Positions 12,850 to 25,628 are shown, numbered from the stretch's first letter. The stretch is 64,000 bases of DNA from Panulirus ornatus (GCF_036320965.1 NC_092228.1:16691393-16755392), one strand, 5' to 3'. The notes: generated from the sequence alone by a model not told the origin. A program made the numbers and translations.

Positions 12850-13240
12850 GCACCCGCGTGAGAATCAAACGGTAACAGCAACGTGACTAAACTGCCAGGA
12901 ACAGGATTAAACGAACAGCAACAGAAGATAGAGCTGTCAGGAACTGGGTTTAGCTGTCAGCAACGGGGCTACGCTGCCAGCAACGGGATAAAGCTCTCAG
13001 CAACAGAATCAAACTCTAAGCAACAGGAATAAACAGTCAGCGACGAGAATAAACAGTCAGCAACAGGATTAAACTGTCACGAAGAGGATAAAACGTGTCA
13101 CAAACATGATCAAGACGTCAGCGACAGGATTGAATTGTCAGCGACAAAATCAAAACTGCCCAGCAACAGGATCAAAGCATCAACAACAGAGGTAAACCGT
13201 CAGCAAGAGGAGTTAAACTGCCCAGCAACAGATCTGTATC
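12850..13240. repeat. Degenerate 20-bp minisatellite
   Basis: Around 18 imperfect units related to AAACAGTCAGCAACAGGATT; the exact 20-bp spacing is clear at 13031-13070. The units are heavily mutated, so this looks like an old array. A less regular stretch (12540-12830) before it may be an older part. Confidence 0.75.
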
Positions 13241-13299
13241 AACAGGGACAGACCAAACTGTCTGTACACAAGGTAAATGAGCCAGCAATATAATTGAAC

Positions 13300-13600
13300 A
13301 CCACCAGCGGCAGATCGAACCCGCACCTCCCCCCTGTAATGGAACCCACAGTCAGTCGCGGGGATCCCGAATCCCACAGAAAACCTAGCCCACGGTTGAG
13401 TCGCGGGCTCCCATCCCACAGCGATCTTCATCCATAAGAAGTAGCGAGCTAACATCCAACAGAAACCTCCACCCACAGTAAGTCGGGTGCCCTCCCTTCG
13501 TCCCAGAGCAACCTTGCTCCACAGTCAATCGCGGGCTCCCATCCCACAGTTAACCACACCCCCTCCCCCTCCCTCCTCATAGTTAAGTCGCCAGCTCCCT
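13300..13600. repeat. Degenerate repeats with 'TCGCGGGCTCCCATCCCACAG'-type core
   Basis: Four or five imperfect copies sharing CGCGGGCTCCCATCCCACAG at irregular spacing of 60-70 bp. Too decayed to fix a unit. Confidence 0.5.
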
Positions 13601-14002
13601 CCCATCTCATGACACGATGGTCCCACCACTCGTCCATGGCAGCAGGCCTCCGTCCCACTAAACGCATGACCAGGATATGTAAATCAACGATTCGTGTAGC
13701 ACAACAGTGTATCCCGTGGTCTGGGCCATTGCCTTTATATCTTTGTATGAACCCATCACATCACGTGAGGACCGTTGTTTACATTCCACTTCTGGAGCCT
13801 AACGCCCTTAATATCATACACTGGAAGCTGAAGGAGCCTCTCTGATGAATCCAGAGCATCAATCCCTGGAATGATACTACAGCACCTGGAATGAGCCCCA
13901 GGATCTATTACTCTTTCAATTACCTTCTCTTTATTTCCATTTCTCATGCTGACCGTACCCCCGAAGGACCCCTCCAACCAGCTCCTCCCAGAGTCTTCAG
14001 CT

Positions 14003-14096
14003 CTTCAACCCGTCCTCCAGTCAATTCTTCAACCCGTCCTCCAGTCAATTCTTCAACCCGTCCTCCAGTCAATTCTTCAACCCGTCCTCCAGTCAA
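14003..14096 (+). repeat. 24-bp tandem repeat, four copies
   Basis: Four nearly perfect units of CTTCAACCCGTCCTCCAGTC plus AATT. Confidence 0.9.
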
Positions 14097-14450
14097 CAGT
14101 CATGACATTCAATACCTCCATCTCCAGTGCCCCTTGGACAGGACCTGGAACCCTGTCAAGACAAAACTGATGGAAGTTATGGGTCGGTGTGGATGACCTC
14201 TTTACTCACATGAGCCTGGCATCAATCATGGTCCCGTAAATCACAAAACCACAGACGGTGCGTCTTCAATGAATCCACTTCTTCAATGGAAGGACGTCGA
14301 CGATTTCCATTACCAGTATCGGCGTCGACAACTGCCCCTCCCTCCCAACCACACACACCCCTCCAGAACGCCCTAAACAACCTCCCAAGAAACTGGATCG
14401 CCGCCATCCACGTCCGCCATCAACCAAACCGAGACGGTATTTACGCGTGC

Positions 14451-14452
<2 letters not shown>

Positions 14453-14522
<70 letters not shown>
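14453..14522. repeat. (CT)n microsatellite
   Basis: About 70 bp of pure CT. Confidence 0.95.
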
Positions 14523-14526
<4 letters not shown>

Positions 14527-14839
14527 CGACCCTTGTCCCACGCCTCTATTGTCTCGCTGGTTCCCCAGCCCCCACCTCCGTCAGGCTGACCGACCAGTCC
14601 ACCAAGCTTCTCGGTGTCTCCCTCGCTGGACTATAAGCCAAGCTAGGAGCGACATAGCCCCTCCATCATCATCATCCTCCAATTGTAGTCTCTGTAGAGA
14701 CACCGGATCTCTTACTTAGGCCTCCCACGCCCGAGCCTCCTCCCCATCCACCACACAACGGGAGTTACCACAAGGGAAGCAGAAATGGGCCATACAAGTT
14801 CCTCCTCCCTTCCTATTAAACCACATACTAAGAGAACCC

Positions 14840-14841
<2 letters not shown>

Positions 14842-14892
<51 letters not shown>

Positions 14893-14900
14893 GTCCTCCG

Positions 14901-14960
<60 letters not shown>
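14842..14960. repeat. Compound (CA)n and (CT)n microsatellites
   Basis: About 48 bp of CA, a 14-bp linker, then about 58 bp of CT. Confidence 0.95.
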
Positions 14961-14963
<3 letters not shown>

Positions 14964-15377
14964 GAAGAAGTTCCTGCACCATCATCGCCACCGTCACCTC
15001 CTGCCACCATATATCACTCGCCCTCGAGTTGCCATTCAGCACCACAATCGCACCGAGCCCGCCCGAGCCCCTGCAGACTGCTGCAGGAACAAGTGGGACT
15101 GTGAACATCTTAAGACAATGTGTATTGTTTGTGTTAAGAATTGTATGCTTAACATTTTCTCGGTTTCTGTACGTTTTGAGTCTATGGCTGATTATTACAC
15201 CTAAAAATATCATCATTATTCTCATAATTATCATAATCATTATAACTATCATTATTACCATTACAACTACCACTACTACGATCTGGTAAGACATATTCAA
15301 GAAGTAGGAAGCATTGTTTGAGATGATAATCACTTTGTGACACAGTTTACTACCACACAGATGCCTCAACTGGCCAC

Positions 15378-15626
15378 CTACCTGGTAACACCACAGTCAC
15401 ACCATTTGTGGTCCAGCACGCATATCTATCCAGCTACTGCCCTTTGCCGAAAGTACCTACCTGGTAACACTACCACAATCACACCATTTGTGGTCCAGCA
15501 TGCGTATCTATCCAGCTACTGCCCTTTGCCGAAAGTACCTACCTGGTAACACCACCACAATCACACCATTTGTGGCCCAGCATGCGTATCTATCCAGCTA
15601 CTGCCCTCTGCCGAAAGTACCTCGGT
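15378..15626 (+). repeat. ~80-bp tandem repeat, three copies
   Basis: Units begin CCTGGTAACACCAC at 15381, 15460 and 15542 (periods 79 and 82) and include TTTGTGGTCCAGCAYGC and GCTACTGCCCTTTGCCGAAA. Copies are about 95% alike. Confidence 0.9.
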
Positions 15627-15970
15627 AAACCAACTGATGCGCATACAAGAAACACACAACGAAGAAACATCTAAAAAGGATACTGAAACACATTGTGGAC
15701 ACACGTATGTATACATACGTATACAAAACAGTACCAACCTAACTGGTGAGTTTAAAAAAAACACTTCTTAATGATCATACACCTGCAACTCTCACCATAC
15801 GCAATCAAAATATACCCATTATTAATCCCTCGAACTCCCTCTTCCCCATGACTGAGGCGCATACATCAAGAGAGAACCTTTCTCTTCGAGCGTTTATAAT
15901 CATGCCTTTACCACCAAACGCGCACGTAATACTGTTAGCATGAGGGTAAACGATGACGAGATTATCCATA

Positions 15971-16012
15971 TACGGGCCTGGCAGCAGTATACAAGTAGCA
16001 GTTGTCAGCTGG

Positions 16013-16048
<36 letters not shown>

Positions 16049-16182
16049 AAGGCACCCAACAAGGCCTCAACCTGCCAAACGAGATAGCGCCCATATGGAG
16101 ATAAGCTTAAAGACGGTCGTTAGACCTGCGAGGTGACTGCTTAAGAGACAATGGATTTAACTGGTAGATACATTGAGAGCCA

Positions 16183-16252
<70 letters not shown>

Positions 16253-16291
16253 GCTGACAACTGCTACTTGTATCCTGCCGCTAGGCCCGTA
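15971..16291. repeat. Fold-back: 40-bp inverted repeat plus facing (GA)n and (CT)n tracts
   Basis: The left arm 15971-16010 ends GTAGCAGTTGTCAGCT and is followed by (GA)n to 16045. The right arm 16252-16291 starts AGCTGACAACTGCTAC and is preceded by (CT)n from 16186. The arms differ at about four positions. Both the unique arm and the purine/pyrimidine tract are mirrored, so each side of the hairpin can extend to about 70 bp, around a ~140-bp loop. It ends 10 bp before the interspersed element at 16301-16448. Confidence 0.8.
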
Positions 16292-16300
16292 TATATATAT

Positions 16301-16448
16301 ATTCCTTTGAGTCCACGGGGAAAATGAAACACGATAAGTTCCCAAGTGCACTTTCGTGTAATAATCACATCATCAGGGGAGACACAAGAGAGAAATAAGT
16401 CAGTTGATATACATCGACGAGACGAAGCTAGGACGCCATTTGATAAAC
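16301..16448 (-). mobile_element. ~150-bp interspersed element, copy 2 (inverted)
   Basis: Reverse complement of 7165-7314 with a handful of substitutions and a 4-base deletion in the 'ACTGACTGCTATATTT' part. It abuts a short (TA)n at 16290-16300. Confidence 0.75.
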
Positions 16449-17074
16449 ATACATATATATAAAGCGTCATCAAAGCTGCTACAAACACCGAGGCAATGGC
16501 GAACCTATGCTAACAGAGATCACACAAGGTGGGGGGTGACTACCCAAGACACGCACGCACTAGCAAGTCACTGCTACAAGCATCAAGGGCAGCTTGTACC
16601 AAGCAGAAGACACACTACCTACAGCCCAGGCGGGGAGATAGCGGTAGGGGGGGTGGAGGTAAACCACCCAGGTCCAGCGAATCACAGCGGATAGATAGGG
16701 AGACACGGCCGTCTGAGACGCGGGGAGATATAGGGGGAAGGCGATGCAGAGAGACGACCGGGGGGAGAGTTAAGACAGCCCGGGGAAGAGACGCCTCCCT
16801 CAACCTGCCAGCAAAACCAATTCAGAGTTACGGAAGAGGGTTCGACCACTCCCCTGGCTCCGGGAGCGAAGTTAAATTGGCATTTTGCTGGTCGTTCAAG
16901 AGGGTGATTGGCTCGTTAACACAACAACACGTGGTAATTGTCTGGTTAAGACCCATCACGACCTCGGAGAGGCCAGCCAGACGTACCACTGTAATGAACC
17001 GAACGGTAAGACCGGTCGGTCAGCGGGGGAAAACTGGAACAATTTGCTGCTGCAACCCAAGAATACCTTAGTGC

Positions 17075-17700
17075 TGGCCACCACACCTGACGCCCTCCCT
17101 CACTAACACCACACCTTCCCTCACACTGGCCACCACACCTGACGCCCTCCCTCACTAACACCACACCTTCCCTCACACTGGCCACCACACCTGACGCCCT
17201 CCCTCACTAACACCACACCTTCCCTCACACTGGCCACCACACCTGACGCCCTCCCTCACTAACACCTCACCTTCCTTCACACTGGCCACCACACCTGACG
17301 CCCTCCTTCATTCACACCACACCTTCCCTCACACTGGCCACCACAACCTCCCTCACACCTGACTCCCTTCTCACACTGGTCACCACACCTGACTCACTCC
17401 CTCACTCACTCCTAACCTTCCCTCACACTGGCCACCACACCTGACAACCTACCTCACTCCCTCCTCACCTTCCCTCACACTGGACACCACAACTGACTCA
17501 CTCTCTCCTCACCTTCCCTCTCATTGGTTACCAAGACCTCCCTCACACCTGACTCCCTCCCTCCTCACATTCCCTCTCACTAGCCACCACAGCCTCCCTC
17601 AACTGATTCCCTCCCTCCCTCCCTCCTCACCTTCCCTCACACTGGTTACCACAACCTCCCTCACACCTGACTCCCTCCCTCCTCTCCTTCCCTCCCACTG
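17075..17700 (+). repeat. 52-bp minisatellite, decaying downstream
   Basis: Four clean 52-bp units (17076-17285) contain CACACTGGCCACCACACCTG and CCCTCCCTCACTAACACCAC. Downstream copies to about 17700 become irregular by loss of segments. C/T/A-rich with essentially no G on the + strand outside the core. Confidence 0.85.
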
Positions 17701-18310
17701 GCCATCACAATCTCCCTACACGCTACATTTTTTCCATCCCATCTCATAATCCAGCCCCTTCTAACACCAACCACTCCTTTTCTTTCCCAGAACTGTTCTC
17801 TCTCCCTCTCACCATTCCACAACTCTATCCCTCCCACACCAACATCAGCATATATAATAACAAATCCCACTGTCCCATTCGATTCATCCTCCTTGCCTCC
17901 CTAAAGTCCCGTCCCACTCACAAAATCCCTTACTTCTATCCATAAGGCCCCTCTTATACGCATCACACGATCCCTAACTCCCTCTCCCTAAAATCCACCG
18001 TCCCATTCCCTTCCCCCACCCCACAAAACCTCCTCCTCGCTCCAGAACCCTCAACATCTTCCACAGCACGTCCCATCCCATCCCACAATCACCCCCTCAC
18101 ACTCTCCCCTCCTATAAAACCCAATAATCCAACCATCTTTAAAAAAACGTAAAAAAAAGCGAGGAAATTATAAAATCTACCTTCCCCAATCTCTCTCCAC
18201 CCCTCACCCCCACCACTCCAACTGCCAAAACTGAGAACGCGTTGCAGCCCTAAATCCCCCGCCCTCCCCCATCCAACTCCCCACCACCCCATTAAGAACT
18301 CAATCAGTGC
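17700..18310. other. C-rich, G-poor sequence, no supported gene
   Basis: Continuation of the pyrimidine bias of the preceding array; the + strand is strikingly G-poor. No coding signature. Confidence 0.5.
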
Positions 18311-18464
18311 CAAGTCTTACAAGAGGGGAGGGGGGGGGGGAAGAGAGGTACGGGGGAAGGGAAGGGGAGATGGGGATGGGGGGTTGAGGGATGGGGAGAG
18401 GCTGACAAAAACCCGTCCTGGGGCAGCCCAGACGTCTACACTACTACAGTGGCCGCGTCCCCAT

Positions 18465-19075
18465 CACGCCAGCTGGTGTGGGGGGGGGGGGGGGGGTGAA
18501 TACTCCTCCCCAACACATCAGCTGGTGAGGCAAATACTCCCCCCCCCCCCATCGCACAGGGTGGTGAGACAAGTCATTTCTTCCCCACCACAGCAGGTGG
18601 TGATGCAAGTACACCTCCCCACTACATCAACAAGTGAGGCAAGTACTCCTCCATACCATACCAACAAGTGAGGCAAATACTTCTCCCTCCCCCCATCACA
18701 CCAACAGGTGAGGCAAATACTCCCCCCTCCCCCCATCACACCAACAGGTGAGGCAAATACTTCTCCCCTCACCACATCAGGTGGTGAGGCAAGAACCCCA
18801 CCCACCACACGACCAGACGAGCCAAGTAATCCTCTCCACCACACCAGATGGTGAGGCAAGCACTCAACCACTACACCAGGTAGTGAGGTAAGTATTCCTC
18901 CCCACCACACGAGCTGGTGAGGTGAGTATTCCTCCCCACCACACGAGCTGGTGAGGTGAGTATTCCTCCCCACCACACGAGCTGGTGAGGTGAGTATTCC
19001 TCCCCACCACACGAGCTGGTGAGGTGAGTATTCCTCCCCACCACACGAGCTGGTGAGGTGAGTATTCCTCCCCAC
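18465..19075 (+). repeat. 34-bp minisatellite, homogenised at its right end
   Basis: Six almost perfect 34-bp units at 18890-19070 contain GAGCTGGTGAGGTGAGTATT and CCTCCCCACCACAC. About 12 divergent units lie to the left, with runs of G or C at 18479-18496 and 18540-18550. Every clean unit contains GAGGTGAGTATT, a sequence matching a strong 5' splice-site consensus. Confidence 0.9.
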
Positions 19076-19234
19076 CTCTCTCTGGTCTAACCCATCATCA
19101 TGTGATAGGGATTATCATAGGAAGCAAATCTGCTGCTTACGAGGTCAAACTTTGCGTCATCTGACCATGTACGCCATGAGGCCCGGCTCTTACAACCAGC
19201 AGAAGGATGAGCATCCTTCCCCCCTCCTCTCACT

Positions 19235-19535
19235 CGAAAGTGACCTTTTTAAATGCGTAGCCCGCCCCCCGAACTCTCCTTCGAAAGTGTCCTTTTTAAA
19301 TACGCAGCCCGTCCCCCAACTCTCCTTCGAAAGTGACCTTTTTAAATGCGTAGCTCGCCACACAACTCTCCTTCGAAAGTGACCTTTTTAAATGCATAGC
19401 CCGCCCCACAACTCTCACTTCGAAAGTGACTTTTTTAAATACGCAGCCCGCCCCACAACTCTCACTTCGAAAGTGACATTTTTCAACAGTCCCCTCCCCT
19501 TCCTCTCCTCTACTTCGAAAGTGACCCTTTTTTTT
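19235..19535 (+). repeat. 46-bp tandem repeat, about seven copies
   Basis: Starts at 19235, 19282, 19328 and 19374 carry CGAAAGTGACCTTTTTAAAT followed by GCGTAGCCCGCCCCACAACT. The last copy holds a T-run. Confidence 0.9.
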
Positions 19536-20099
19536 TTTTTTCCTAAATACGTAGACACACAACCCACCACCGCCCATGAACACCACCTCCGCCACTTACG
19601 TCAGGTGGGTCAACTGTTACGTCTCACTTAAGACACCCAGATACAAACGACCGATAAGAAAGAGAGAGAAAAAAAACCCCCACCAGCATCGCCACAACCA
19701 CAAAAATATCGTCATGATAATCATGTATATCTATCAACCCTCCCTTCCTCCTCCCCGACCACCATCACCACCTCCTCCTCCTCCTCCCACACCCAACACC
19801 ACCACCTCCCCTCCCTCCTCCTCCTCCCCCACCACCACCATCACCTCCCCTCCCTCAACTACTTTCAAACAAGGTGATGATGATGATGATACCAGAACAA
19901 GGGCTGGTCTAAAGTCGAGGCTCTCCTCACTACGGGGACTACTTTCCCCCCTAAAGGGGTCCGCAAGGGGCTTTATCGCACCCCCCCATCTGCAGACCCG
20001 ACCCGACCCGACACCCCCATCCCCCGACACCAGACGGTGTCCGGGTATCTATCTATCTATCTATCTCCCCCACCCATCTACATCTTGAAGACCGTGACG

Positions 20100-21180
20100 T
20101 CACAATAGCTCACGCCGGCGTCCGTTGTGGATAACGAATGTTGGCCCAGTTACGCCCGCGTGACCAGGGGGGAAGAGAGAGAGAGAGAGGAAGAAGGGGG
20201 GAAGGGGTAACAAAGCGTTCACCCATTGGCCTCTGAATGAAGGGGGAGAAAAAAAGAGATAATACACAATTAAGGCGGTGAATGAAGGGGGTATGGCGTT
20301 CCTTGTGATCGATGATCGAAGAAAGTACAATGAGGCAGACTGAGAATACTGATGTAAGAAACGGTGTTAATCTCACTTGAGAGCACATGAGATAAAGACT
20401 AGAAAAAGAATAAAAAAGAAATATTCCAAAAATATTCCAAAAAGGAGATTTTTTAGTTCGGGATTAAAAACGACCTTTTCACCTCATCAGGAATTCAAAG
20501 GCACCATTCCTGATCCTGTATGGACACACACGGTAGCTGTGGCCGGCCCCATGACTATCCCAAGCATCAGTGCTTGCTATGCACCCGACCAGCGCTTGCT
20601 ATGCACCCGACCAGCGCTTGCTATGCACCCGGCGATGGTGGCTACCATCGCCGGCCGCCGACTGGATCCTGGAATGAACCAACGTGCGGACCACGAAGCG
20701 CTGCACGCGATGGCAACGGAGACCTTCGTAAAAAGGCCTCCCCAGCAAATTGGCTAGTTGGACCTTTGGCTTAACGACCGCCTGGTTCATTGAGACCGCT
20801 GACGTAACGTTGGCGTCAAGTTACAACCAGTGTTCCGAGAATTCTCAAACGCCTCCCACAGGTGTTCAGCGTTAGTAAGTGGACCATACGCGCTCTCCCA
20901 CTGACCAGCGTACGGCCCGTGACGCGTCCTTGCGCAAGTCCACTAGCACGGCGGGAGCATTCGACGCCAGTGGATGTACGTATCACTGACGGAGGAACGA
21001 ACTACCGTCACTCAATGGAATCTCTTGTGCGCAAGAGCCGCAAGACAGTGACGGTGTGTAGGGTTATTCTCAGACCCTGAAGAAGGTGGTGAAGATTCTT
21101 CTGTCGTGGCTGAGCGGCCTTAATGTAAACACATGACAGGTAATAGGTCTAAAGACCAATTAACCTGTACACGCCTACAA
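20100..21180. other. Unique sequence with a small 22-bp repeat, no supported gene
   Basis: Three copies of CGCTTGCTATGCACCCGACC (22-bp period) lie at 20566-20640. The rest looks single-copy. Open frames of about 80-120 codons overlap on both strands with no splice or codon-bias support. Confidence 0.5.
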
Positions 21181-21209
21181 ATGCACAGTTTCCCCACTTT
21201 CGAGTGGTG

Positions 21210-21400
21210 AAAAAGCTCTCCATCTTCTTCAGCGAGAGTAGAGGTCAAATCCCCCATTTTCTTCGAGATGTGCAGGATTGCTCTCCATCTTCTTCAACGG
21301 TGTAGAGATGAAATTCCCCAATTTCTCCAAGATGTGCAGGACTGCTCTCCGTCTTCTTCGTGTCACGAAGGAAAGCTCCCCAATTTCTTCAACATTTACG
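21210..21400 (+). repeat. ~65-bp degenerate tandem repeat, three copies
   Basis: GCTCTCC(A/G)TCTTCTTC recurs at 21215, 21280 and 21344, each followed by GTAGAG and an AAATTCCCCAATTTCTTC-like segment. Unrelated in sequence to the other 65-bp family. Confidence 0.75.
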
Positions 21401-22263
21401 TAAAGAAAGAGAGGAGACATTTCTCTGTTCCTTTAAGACACGATATGTTTACAGCTCGTAACTTAACCAAACATGGGGGGAAAAAAAAGCTCAACCACTT
21501 CTCTTGTGCTGCAATGAAGAGTTCTCGAGGCTCCAATTACAGAATGCCCAGGGAAGCCTCCAACCTTCGCCACAAGAGAGCCCTCCGCTGTCTCCAGTAC
21601 TACAGGAGGGGTCTGGCTTCCCTCTTAAGAAGCTGGGATGCTCCTCCTTTTGACTGTGAATGAGGGAATGCTTTCCCTTCTCCACGGATGGGGGAAGGCC
21701 TCCTGCATTTCTATCAATGAGGGAAATCCTTCTCCTTTCTGAAAAACGGAGGGTCTCTCTTTTATGAATGAGGGAAGCGTCGCCCCGCTCGTATAACCCG
21801 CGGGTAAAGGTTCGCTGCTCCCTCCCGGGGGCTCCTTCCGCGATGCACCAGAAACACATCTGCTGCCCCTCTGCCCGGATTATAATCCTTGACATCTCTC
21901 AGGATCAACAATACTGAAGTTGTCCTACTCGAACTCGTCAGTACTACCAAGTCAGCCACACACCCACCCTACACACCCACCCACACCCACACACACACAC
22001 ACACCCACACACACTGTCTCGAAAATAACATCCCCCACACCCGCTACTCCCTCACTACCCCAACGATGACACCGATAAACACCTCTTACCCTTCACACGG
22101 TAACGGGAACCTCCACGAACTAACACTACACGAGAGGAAGGTCTCGAGGAGTCGATCTCCAACATGGAGGCAAGCTGGACTGCAGTTCACAGTGGAAGAT
22201 TCAAGTTATAATTGAAGAACCTTTTAACAAAAACGAATACAGCAACTTGAACAACGAATCACA

Positions 22264-22264
22264 A

Positions 22265-22343
<79 letters not shown>
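22264..22343. repeat. (TA)n microsatellite
   Basis: About 80 bp of pure TA. Confidence 0.95.
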
Positions 22344-22344
<1 letters not shown>

Positions 22345-22560
22345 GGACTGAGCATCGTAACAAAATTTCTGAACGGCCCATCAGCATGCCAGACACTTTA
22401 CGTCCACACCCGACACAGTATCAATACAAAACCCCATCTCTACCAATCCCAGCCAGCCAGTTTACACACACGGCCACGCGATCGCTCTGCAAGGCACGTT
22501 CGCCCGGCGACTGCTCCAGGGCACGACAGTTATATTCATGCATTCGAAAGTAATTATATT

Positions 22561-22773
22561 TTACATCCGCCCACCAAAGTATAATGACAAATCATTGTTT
22601 TCATTATCATGCACACATATTAATATTTCATCGTATTTCACAAACTGAATTCTAACTCCCAATCTATTTTCCCCAACCTGATTATCATTTCCCAATAGCT
22701 TTTTATCGGCTAAATAATTTCGCATTAACTCACAGGCAGGAAATGATAATTTCCCACTATTTGTTTTGTTCAT
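22561..22773 (-). other. 71-codon AT-rich open frame, not supported as a gene
   Basis: A minus-strand frame beginning MNKTNSGKLSFPACELMRNY has a mixed, protein-like composition. Third positions are AT-rich, unlike the GC-biased exon candidates here, and there are no clear splice signals. It lies between (TA)n and (TAA)n blocks. I do not recognise it; a chance frame is likely. Confidence 0.2.
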
Positions 22774-22863
22774 GAAGGCATCTGTAATACCTTATTCAAT
22801 TCCCATTATGAGATCGTAGCGTTATTTGCCTTTCACCCAACAATGACAACTACTACTTCCTAC

Positions 22864-22951
22864 TTCTACTACTACAACAACAACAACAACAACAACAACA
22901 ACTAATACTACTCCTAATACAACAACAGGTACTACTACTACTACTACTATT

Positions 22952-23007
<56 letters not shown>

Positions 23008-23038
23008 CAACAATAACAAAAACAACAACAATAATGAC

Positions 23039-23087
<49 letters not shown>

Positions 23088-23092
23088 TATTT
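22864..23092. repeat. (TAC)n, (CAA)n and (TAA)n block
   Basis: Trinucleotide runs of CTA, CAA and mainly TAA/AAT, directly upstream of the ~230-bp element copy. Confidence 0.95.
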
Positions 23093-23095
23093 TTT

Positions 23096-23325
23096 TTAAA
23101 CTATTCGCCATTTCCCGCGTTAGCGAGGTAGCGTTAAGAACAGAGGACTGGGCCTTTTTTGGAATATCCTCACCTGGCCCCCTCTGTTCCTCCTTTTGGA
23201 AAATTAAAAAAAAAAAAACGAGAGGGGAGGATTTCCAGCCCCCCGCTCCCTCCCCTTTTAGTCGCCTTCCATGAAACGCAGGGAATACGTGGGAAGTATT
23301 CTTAATCCCCTATCCCCAGGGATAA

Positions 23326-23330
<5 letters not shown>
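23096..23330 (-). mobile_element. ~230-bp interspersed element, copy 1
   Basis: On the minus strand it runs from CCCTGGGGATAGGGG through CTTCCCACGTATTCCCTGCG, an internal T-run, GGCCAGGTGAGGATATTCC and CGCTACCTCGCTAACGCGGG to GGCGAATAGTTTAA. Two further copies lie at 43430-43660 (minus) and 50599-50842 (plus). Here it is flanked by (TAA)n on both sides rather than (TA)n. No coding capacity, no terminal inverted repeats, no recognisable pol III boxes. I recall similar sequence from decapod libraries but could not check this. Confidence 0.8.
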
Positions 23331-23378
<48 letters not shown>

Positions 23379-23411
23379 CAAAACAACAACAACAACAACA
23401 ATAATAACAAC

Positions 23412-23458
<47 letters not shown>

Positions 23459-23495
23459 CAACAACAACAACAACAACAATAATAATAACAGCAAC

Positions 23496-23549
<54 letters not shown>

Positions 23550-23552
23550 CAC
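23325..23552. repeat. (TAA)n/(CAA)n block
   Basis: About 225 bp of AAT and CAA trinucleotides, giving poly-Leu, poly-Ile and poly-Tyr frames on the minus strand that are not genes. Confidence 0.95.
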
Positions 23553-24049
23553 TACTGATAATCCATAAGCTCTAAGCCCAATATTCCCCAAGGTACAGTG
23601 ACCAGACATCGACCAAAACATACCCAACGAACTCGCCGCGGACGAGATCGCCACCAGCAGGAGCCACCGACACTACCGCAGCGGAGGAGCAGCGATCGGG
23701 AACCAGGGATTCCACCACTCGTCTGACCAGTCCTCCTCCTCCCCTCCGAAGACCGACCCGGTCAACGCTCCATCGCATGATTTACCCCGGCCATCGTTCA
23801 TCATGCACTCGCCTCACTCAACATGATTCCCCACTTAAAATGTTAATAAATACGACGGACTCCCAATTACGAGAGAGAAAATGGTAATTACGGCAGAATC
23901 GGCGCAGCATCGCTGCGTGTTTGTTTCCGAATGCCCCAGCCCGGGGGATAACGTGCACAGATTCAGAGCTAAGAAATATCGAACTAACACAGACACATAC
24001 AGACACACACACATATGTGTTCCACATTTCCCCCGCTGACAGTAGCCAC

Positions 24050-24838
24050 TCATGCATGGGCAGTACATGGGAAAGCCAGATAACACAAGACCTGATGGTC
24101 TATGACGAGGTTATCTGCTGGAGGACAGTACATGAGAAAGCCAGATAACCCAAGACCTGATGGTCTATGACGAGGTTATCTCCTGGAGGACAGTACATGG
24201 GAAAGCCAGATAACACAAGACCTGATGGTCTATGACGAGGTTATCTGCTGGAGGACAGTACATGGGAAAGCCAGATAATACAAGACCTGATGGTCTGTGA
24301 CGAGGTTATCTGCTGGAGGACAGTACATGGGAAAGCCAGGTAACACAAGACCTGATGGTCTATGACGAGGTTATCTGCTGGAGGACAGTACATGGGAAAG
24401 CCAGATAATACAAGACCTGATGGTCTATGACGAGGTTATCTCCTGGAGGACAGTACATGGGAAAGCCAGGTAACACAAGACCTGATGGTCTGTGATGAGG
24501 TTATCTGCTGGAGGACAGTACATGGGAAAGCCAGGTAACACAAGACCTGATGGTCTGTGATGAGGTTATCTGCTGGAGGACAGTACATGGGAAAGCCAGG
24601 TAACACAAGACATGCTGGTCTATGACGAGGTTATCTGCTGGAGGACAGTACATGGGAAAGCCAGATAACACAAGACCTGATGGTCTGTGATGAGGTTATC
24701 TGCTGGAGGACAGTACATGGGAAAGCCAGATAACACAAGACCTGATGGTCTGTGATGAGGTTATCTGCTGAAGGACAGTACATCTGAAAGCCAGGCGACA
24801 AAGGACCTGATGGTCTGTAACGAGGTCACCTAAGCTCC
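24050..24838 (+). repeat. 65-bp minisatellite, about 12 copies
   Basis: Units share GACGAGGTTATCTGCTGGAG, GACAGTACATGGGAAAGCCA and GATAACACAAGACCTGATGG. Each contains GTTATCTG facing CAGATAAC and a second hairpin AGACC-TGAT-GGTCT. Copies are about 93-98% alike; the last two are degraded. Confidence 0.95.
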
Positions 24839-25297
24839 CAATACATACAGAAGATATGAAACTGAAGCAGAAAGTGTTATTACCCTGAGATTTAAGGCTA
24901 CAATTCTGGACGTAAAGTAATCAATAATAGATGTACACAGATGTACACGACCCTTCAGCACGACAGTACGACCCTTCATCACGACGGACCCAACCTAAGG
25001 CGTGACCTCTGGCCTGACCAAGGTCAGGGTCGGGTCAATGACCAAAACATCGCAGCCGAGGATCGAACCCCCATACTCAAAATGTTCAAACAAATCATCT
25101 ACACCAAACAATCTCAATCTATATCAAATAGATTCATCTGTACGATCCATCTTCAACGAAATGACCCCCTGTACTACCATTCTAACTTTGGGGGGGAAAT
25201 GTATATCATTCAATAAAAATAATGTATATGACGTGGCATCCCGTCAGATACAATCGCCAAGTTAAACCTTAACAGGTTGATGGTGTAAACAACGAAG

Positions 25298-25316
25298 GGG
25301 GGGGGGGGGGGGGGGA
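25298..25316. repeat. Poly(G) run
   Basis: About 18 consecutive G, followed by AAGAC. Similar runs occur at 18479-18496 and 27430-27447. Confidence 0.9.
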
Positions 25317-25554
25317 AGACAATCGAACGGTCAAGAAATACCAGTGAGCAGTACCCACCAAACTGTGCCATTACTTACGGGAGCCATTTTACAATTCCTA
25401 CACATTAAAGAACGAGACAGAATCATAATGAAAAATATTCATATCTGTCTTGCTATCGTTTTGATCTCGCCTCTAACAAGAGCCACACGTTTAATCTTTG
25501 TTCGAGAGGATGAGTGTTAAAAATTCATGTTTGTGAGCTGAGAACGTTATATGC

Positions 25555-25555
<1 letters not shown>

Positions 25556-25628
<73 letters not shown>

